Shown in pieces: positions 59,095-64,000 of a stretch of DNA of 64,000 nt (its first letter is position 1; every line of letters begins with the position of its first letter). This stretch comes from Cryptomeria japonica. Taxonomy: Eukaryota > Streptophyta > Pinopsida > Cupressales > Cupressaceae. The position numbers and the translations under genes are program-made. The notes beneath the pieces are model-generated. The model ran no database searches. It saw only the letters and a program-made list of their open reading frames with translations, and was not told the origin of the DNA. The stretch covers positions 66,288,546 through 66,352,545 of the forward strand of contig NC_081408.1 in the NCBI RefSeq assembly GCF_030272615.1. The letters are read 5' to 3'.

Positions 59095-59978
59095 AATCCT
59101 CTAGTTAATGGAGGTTGATGGTAGTTGTGCAGTGTCAGGTTCAGGTGCAGGGGTAGTGTTAATTCCGCCTTCCGGCAATCATATCCCTTTTTTCTTTTAA
59201 ATTAGAATTAAAAAACACCAACAATACGACTGAGTATGAGGCTTTGTTGTTAGGTTTAGCTAAAGCTAAGAGACTAGGAGTAAAACTCCTGTGAGTCAAA
59301 GGAAATGTTGAATTGATTGTAAAACACATCAGATGGTTGTTTAATGTGTAAAATCAAGGTTGAAACACTATCTAAATAGAGTTTGGGATGAAATCAAAGA
59401 TTTTGATGCATTCTCCATTAAGGCTATACCAAGAGAACTGAATTCAAAAGAAGATTTGTTAGCCGTGTCAGCCTCTTTACTGGTACCACATCGTAAAATT
59501 GTCAATCATATTTACAGAGTACAGTTAGTGTATCGGCCTAGTGTCTGAGATAACTCTAAGTTCTAGTAGGTATTTGAAAATGACAAACAAATTAATAATT
59601 TTATGCAAAGTGTAGAAACATTTGCTGCTATATATTTTGAAGGTTCAGATGCAGAGTGTAAATAATTTTCACTAGAACGAGCCATGGAGTTGACTGAAGG
59701 AGTTATGCAATTAAAGGGTAACAAGATCCCTAAAGGGTTGGCTTCATTAGGGCATATGTTCGATCGTCATGATGCCTACAAGAAAAAAAAGGTGACAGAT
59801 CCCTTGAGGTTTAAGATGTTGGAGGTTGCAAAAGGATTAACATTAGTACTGAGGATGAATCTAAATATACCAATCTAGGAAAATGTTGTATGCCTGCAGA
59901 AAAAGAGAGGTTCATTAATCTCCTATTGGAGTTCAAGGATGTGTTCACTTTGTGCTATGATGATCTAAAGAACTTCAT
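59095..59978 (+). pseudogene. RNase H followed by pre-RT linker, cut by a copia insertion
   Basis: From 59107: LMEVDGSCAVSGSGAGVVLIPP, then in shifted frames an EYEALLLG-type block (near 59230) and DEIKDFDAFSIKAIPRELNSKEDLLAV, that is, an RNase H of the same archaeal-like type as in family A. It is followed, not preceded, by FSLERAMELTEGVMQLKGNKIPKGL and an INLLLEFKDVFTLCYDDLK block, which in plant gypsy elements leads into RT. RT itself is absent because the copia LTR starts at 59979. The order is therefore protease, RNase H, (RT). Confidence 0.65.
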
Positions 59979-61340
59979 GTAGAACACAAAGTACCACTAA
60001 GAGGGGGGTGAATCAGTGGTTCCTAAGTTTTTATTTTTCTGAGCTAACTTGAGAATATCAATTATGTACTTAATCCCTTAAATAGTCAAACCGGTAATAC
60101 AAGAAAGATAGTCAAAGTGACCCTACACAAACAAGCAACTCACAACACCATATTTATGAGGAAAACCCAAAATGGGAAAAACCTCGATGAGAAAAGCTTC
60201 TGAAGACTACTACTCCAATCCAGCCTCACAGGTAAAACACTGATTTACAATGATTTAGGGAGCCAACCCAAGGAGAATCAACCCCTACACTTTTAGGGAA
60301 CCAACACAAGGAGCACCAACCCCTATACCAAGCTTCAACTTGGTGATGTATATTAAAATACTATTTGAGTACAATTAAGACTTCTTGTTGCAAATGAATT
60401 CTACAACTCTTGAATCAATTAATTCTTGTTATCTTTCTCTCCCTTTCACACATAGTCTCTCAATGTACTATGTCACACTAGGATGTTGCCTATGCTACCA
60501 CACCTTACCAGTTAGGCTCAACTTCCTGACTATGATACTGTTGGTAGAAATCTTTTCACCAGTTTGCTTTCTCACTCACACTGTAACTTGATCAGAACCC
60601 CTTCTCAAGTTTTCTCCTTTCTCACTCTCACTTCTCTCTTCTACTCTATCTTCATAACAACATCATCTTCTTTTGTCCATAGTTCCCCTTCTTTATCAGA
60701 TGATTTCCTGCCAAGAAGTAATTCAAAGTTTTGATAGTTAGGGTTTCCTCACCATCTATGAGGCAAACCAAATCTAATCAGATCCTGGAAGATCTAATCA
60801 CCTTGATATTCATATGTTCATCTCCATCATTTCCACGCCTTCTAATACACATTTTTTAGACAAGGGAAACATGATCCATTATATAGATCTACATCTATCA
60901 ATCTGCTATTAATGCCTCTATTGTTTCCTTCTCAAGGTATATTTCAATCCAATCTTCTTGCTTCGATCTAGGTGCCAACTACTCCCCTAATATTCATCTG
61001 TCATTCCTTCTTCCTTGAGCCACATTCAGTCTAATGCAATCCCTGGATTTGTAGTTCCTTCATAATGGCAAATATCTATTTCATCAACCACACCCTACTT
61101 GCCACCTCAACTTCACACGACATCACACTGATCAAGACACGGCCTCCCAAAATGCAGTCGGTTTGGAAAACACATACCAGTAAAACCCTTTTCTAGTAGA
61201 GTGTTCTTCTCCTGTTGACCAGTGTAGCATCTTGTACCGGTTACACATCTTAACATTTTGCCTCTTCATCATTAACCAAGCAACCATCCTCCATGCTCAA
61301 TATCCACCAGTTTACATGAATGACAACTTAGTGCCAAAAT
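59979..61340 (-). repeat. 3' LTR of copia 3
   Basis: On the + strand it starts TGTAGAACACAAAGTACCAC and AAGAGGGGGGTGAATCAGTGG, which read on - is the CACCCCCCTCTT block typical of copia LTR ends. It contains CCAAAATGGGAAAAACCTC, related to the same block in copia 1. The inner border near 61317-61340 is uncertain, because no purine tract is seen and RNase H runs straight into it. Confidence 0.7.
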
Positions 61341-62187
61341 GCACCACCGTGTGTGCTCTTTCTATCGTCAATGCATCCTACCCAGTCGACATTAGTGTAT
61401 GCTTCTAAAATAAAATTTCCTTGTTTAGGATACCATAAACCATAACTGAGCTTTCCTTGTAGATACCTAAAAATTTTGCTAACAACATTCATGTGTGATT
61501 GCTTTAGTGCAACTTGAAATGAGGCCACCATGCATACTGCCTAAACAATGTCCAATCTTGAAGTAGTTAGATATAGTAGACTGCCTATCATGGATCTATA
61601 CAAAGTCTGATCCACTACCAGTGATTCATCATTCTTACTCAATTTGCTGCCAGTCACCATGGGAGTACTTACTGGTTTGCAATCTTCTAGTTGGAATTTC
61701 TTTAGCATCTCCTTTGCATACTTGACTTGTGAGATAAAGATTCCTTTATCTTTCAGTAGTATCTACAAGCCAAGGAAGTATGCAATTCACCAAGCATTGA
61801 CATCTCAAATTCTGACTACATCTGATAAGCAAACTCTTTGCAGAGAGTATCCTTGTTTCCACCAAAGATGATGTCATCTACATACATAGCCACACTAATC
61901 ACGTGATTCCTATCTTTCCTTATGTACAAATTTTTTTCAACACTTTCCTTTTTGAATCCACACTCCTTTAGATACAGATCCAATCTTGAATAGCATGCTC
62001 TGGGGGCTTGTTTTAAACCATATAGAGCTTTCTTTAACTGACATACAAATGTTTCATCATAATGCAACAAAAATCCTTCTGGTTGCTCCATGTATACTTC
62101 TTCTTCTAAATTTCCATTTAGAAAAGTAGATTTTACATCCATTTGGTACACTTTGTTGCCCTTGTAGGCAGAGTAAGCTAGAAACAT
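61328..62187 (-). pseudogene. copia 3 reverse transcriptase and RNase H, broken and truncated
   Basis: RT part (62187-61816): [40 protein letters not shown], palm motif AMYVDDIIFGGN. After a frameshift, RNase H (61531-61328): IFRYLQGKLSYGLWYP and YTNVDWVGCIDDRKSTHGGAF, where the usual Asp-Ala-Asp-Trp reads Asn-Val-Asp-Trp. It stops there; the rest of RNase H is deleted. Confidence 0.82.
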
Positions 62188-62919
62188 CCTAATTGCTTCT
62201 CATCTAGCCATTGATGCAAATGTTTCTTCAAAGTCAATCCCTTCTACCTAAGAGTATCCTTTGCACGCTAGTCTAGCTTTATGCCTCACAACCTTACCTT
62301 CTTCATTCATTTTATTCTAGTAGACCCACTTTGTGCCAATGATGTTCTTGTCTTCCGGTCTAGGGACTAATTCCCAAGTCTTTTTCTTCTCAATTTGGTG
62401 CATTTCTTCTTCCATGGCATCCATTCATTCTTGTCTTGTGCTAGCCTCAATGAAATTTTTGGGCTCAACTTCAGTCATGAGGCATAGGTTGACTTGTTCA
62501 TCATTTCGGGCAAGTCTTCTTCTAGTTTGCACACCATCACTCTTATTTCCCAAAATTTGCTCTTCCAGATGATTCAACTATGCATATCAGTTGGGAACCT
62601 TCTGAGGTGCTACCTCTGGTTCAGTTTCAAATTGAACTTCAATATTTTCATCATCAGAGTCATCATACTAGTAAATGTGCAGTTGACATCCATTGTGTAT
62701 ATCCTCATCAACTCTTACATGCACACTTTCAACAATTCTTCTTAGTCTTTTATTGTAGCATTTGTAGGTCTTGTTGTTTGATGAGTAACCAAGGAAGATC
62801 CTTTCATCACTTCTAGAGTCAAAGCTTCCCAAAACCATCCATATCTTTCTTAATGAAGCATTTGCTTCCAAAAACTTTGAAATATTTGATTGATGGTTTT
62901 CGGTCATACCATAATTCAT
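62188..62919 (-). pseudogene. copia 3 integrase C-terminal part and linker to RT, broken
   Basis: The 62919-62668 stretch shows FLGYSSNNKTYKCYNKRLRR and IVESVHVRVDE, the usual end of copia integrase. The rest to 62188 holds remnants of the NDTW / LVPRPEDKNI-type RT entry block in several frames, with stops. Confidence 0.7.
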
Positions 62920-63979
62920 AAGGTGTCATCTTGATGTTTGTTCTTAACTGAACCTAGTTCAAGGTGTATGCAGTAGTATGAACAACCTCTTTCCAATAGG
63001 CATCTGATAGATTGGCCTCATTTAACATAGTTCTGGCCATCTCCTTGACTGTCATGTTCTTCCTATCTACCAAACAATTTTGCTGTGGTGTTCTAGGAGA
63101 AGAGTATTGCCTTCTAATTCCATGTTTTTCACAATAATCTACAAATTCATTTGATGTGAACTCTCCACCCTTGTTTTATCTTAGACATTTTAATTTGTAC
63201 CCACTTTCCTTTTCCACCATCTTCTGAAAGATCTTGAATCTTTCAAATGCTTGTGATTTATCTTGTAGAAAGGTGACCCATGTCATCCTTGAGTAGTCAT
63301 CAATGAAGAGCATAAAGTATCTTTCACTGGGAAGTGCTCTTGTTCTAGTTGGACCACATAGATTTGTATGCACAATTTCAAGTGGCTTTGAGGTGTTGTG
63401 CTCTTTTGTCCTAAAACTTACTCTTGTTTGCTTGCCTTTTACACATTCATCACAAAAAGTGTTTACTGGTTTGATGATGGGTGGAATATTCCTCACACAC
63501 CCCTTTTTTCTTATTGCAACTAATTTATCAAAATTTATGTGGCCTAATCTTCTGTGCCACAACCAACTTTCATCTACTTGTCCTAACATACATTAGGACT
63601 CATAGAATTCCTTTAGATTATAAACATTTCCATCGGTTCTCTTTCCTTCTGCCACAACTTTACCAGTGTTGTCTTTCTTTATCTGACAACCGATTGAGTC
63701 AAAGGTGAATTTGTAACCTTTTTTGCACATCTGACTCACACTTAGTAGATTATTTTTGAGGCCTTCCACATAATATACATCATGTGCCTTCAGTTTTCCA
63801 TCAATGCTTAGTGTTCCTTTTCCCTTTATCTTGATGGAGGAATTGTCTCCAAATCTTACCAATCCACCATTCCAATCTTCAAGTTTAATGAATTCTCTTT
63901 TGTCACCAGTCATATGGTTTGAGCAACCACTATCTACCACCCATAGATTTATCCTTTCAGCATGCAAGGCAGTCTGCAC
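62920..63979 (-). pseudogene. copia 3 protease and integrase, broken
   Basis: Protease site WVVDSGCSNHMTGD (63979 on), then VYYVEGLKNNLLSVSQMCKKG, the zinc site WLWHRRLGHINF and CDECVKGKQ, and the integrase core start HTNLCGP (first Asp changed to Asn) and FMLFIDDYSRMTWVTF. One stop separates protease and integrase (near 63592), another breaks the core near 63176, and the RSDxGGEF block follows in decayed form. Confidence 0.83.
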
Positions 63980-64000
63980 TATGAGACTTGATTCTTCCTA

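Larger units (their letters stand above)
59979..64000 (-). mobile_element. copia 3: Ty1/copia element, cut by the window edge
   Basis: Read on the - strand from 64000: protease, integrase, RT, RNase H, 3' LTR. Gag and 5' LTR are outside. It is inserted into the pre-RT linker of the second gypsy element; the left target duplication would be CTTCA (59974-59978). The coding part has frameshifts and stops and an internal deletion between RNase H and the LTR. Confidence 0.85.

Overview
This window looks like repeat-rich nuclear DNA of a land plant. Low G+C, nested LTR retrotransposons with tRNA-derived primer sites, a plant mobile domain gene and many decayed copies suggest a large genome, perhaps a gymnosperm; that last step is inference. 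I found no rRNA, tRNA or ordinary host gene. Nearly everything belongs to mobile elements, so the story is who sits inside whom.

Layout. 1-1735 is the tail and 3' LTR of a Ty3/gypsy element (family A). 1736-4950 is old non-genic DNA. From about 4.95 kb to 47.4 kb (possibly 50.07 kb) lies what I read as one DNA transposon of about 10 kb, blown up by later insertions. It has subterminal GCGTATGCGC-type repeats at both ends and two convergent genes: a spliced unknown gene on the + strand (5247-40916, about 10 exons) and a DDE-type transposase on the - strand (46819-43770, two exons recognised). Satellite-like arrays lie between them. A Ty1/copia element (copia 1, - strand, 7120-33508) is inserted at an exon-intron border of the first gene. 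A complete 18.6-kb family A gypsy element (14512-33123, target duplication CATAG) is inserted in the 5' LTR of copia 1. Copia 2 (+ strand, 33717-40388, target duplication ATTAT) is inserted in a later intron of the same gene.

The gypsy element is the most interesting unit. It encodes gag, protease with a G-patch, reverse transcriptase, RNase H, a second RNase H and integrase in one + strand frame. Its 3' part carries an antisense gene with its own TATA box, a 25-codon first exon ending at a consensus GTAAGT donor, an intron, and a long second exon encoding a plant mobile domain, an acidic linker and a coiled-coil tail. The gag leader and the antisense intron both carry arrays of the octamer TAGCGCRT (R = A or G), each reading in the sense of its own transcript; the leader arrays, and part of the intron array, keep a strict 21-bp period.

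Right side: 47.4-50.0 kb is GA microsatellite with a tandem duplication. 52.8-56.0 kb is a long decayed reading frame of unknown function. 56.85-59.98 kb is a decayed gypsy element in which an RNase H lies between protease and the pre-RT linker. 59.98-64.0 kb is a third copia element (- strand) inserted into it.

Across the younger elements, nonsense codons are strikingly TAG and TGA at positions where the families have Gln or Arg, with reading frames otherwise kept. That is what deamination of methylated CAG and CG sites would give. No element here looks able to move by itself now.
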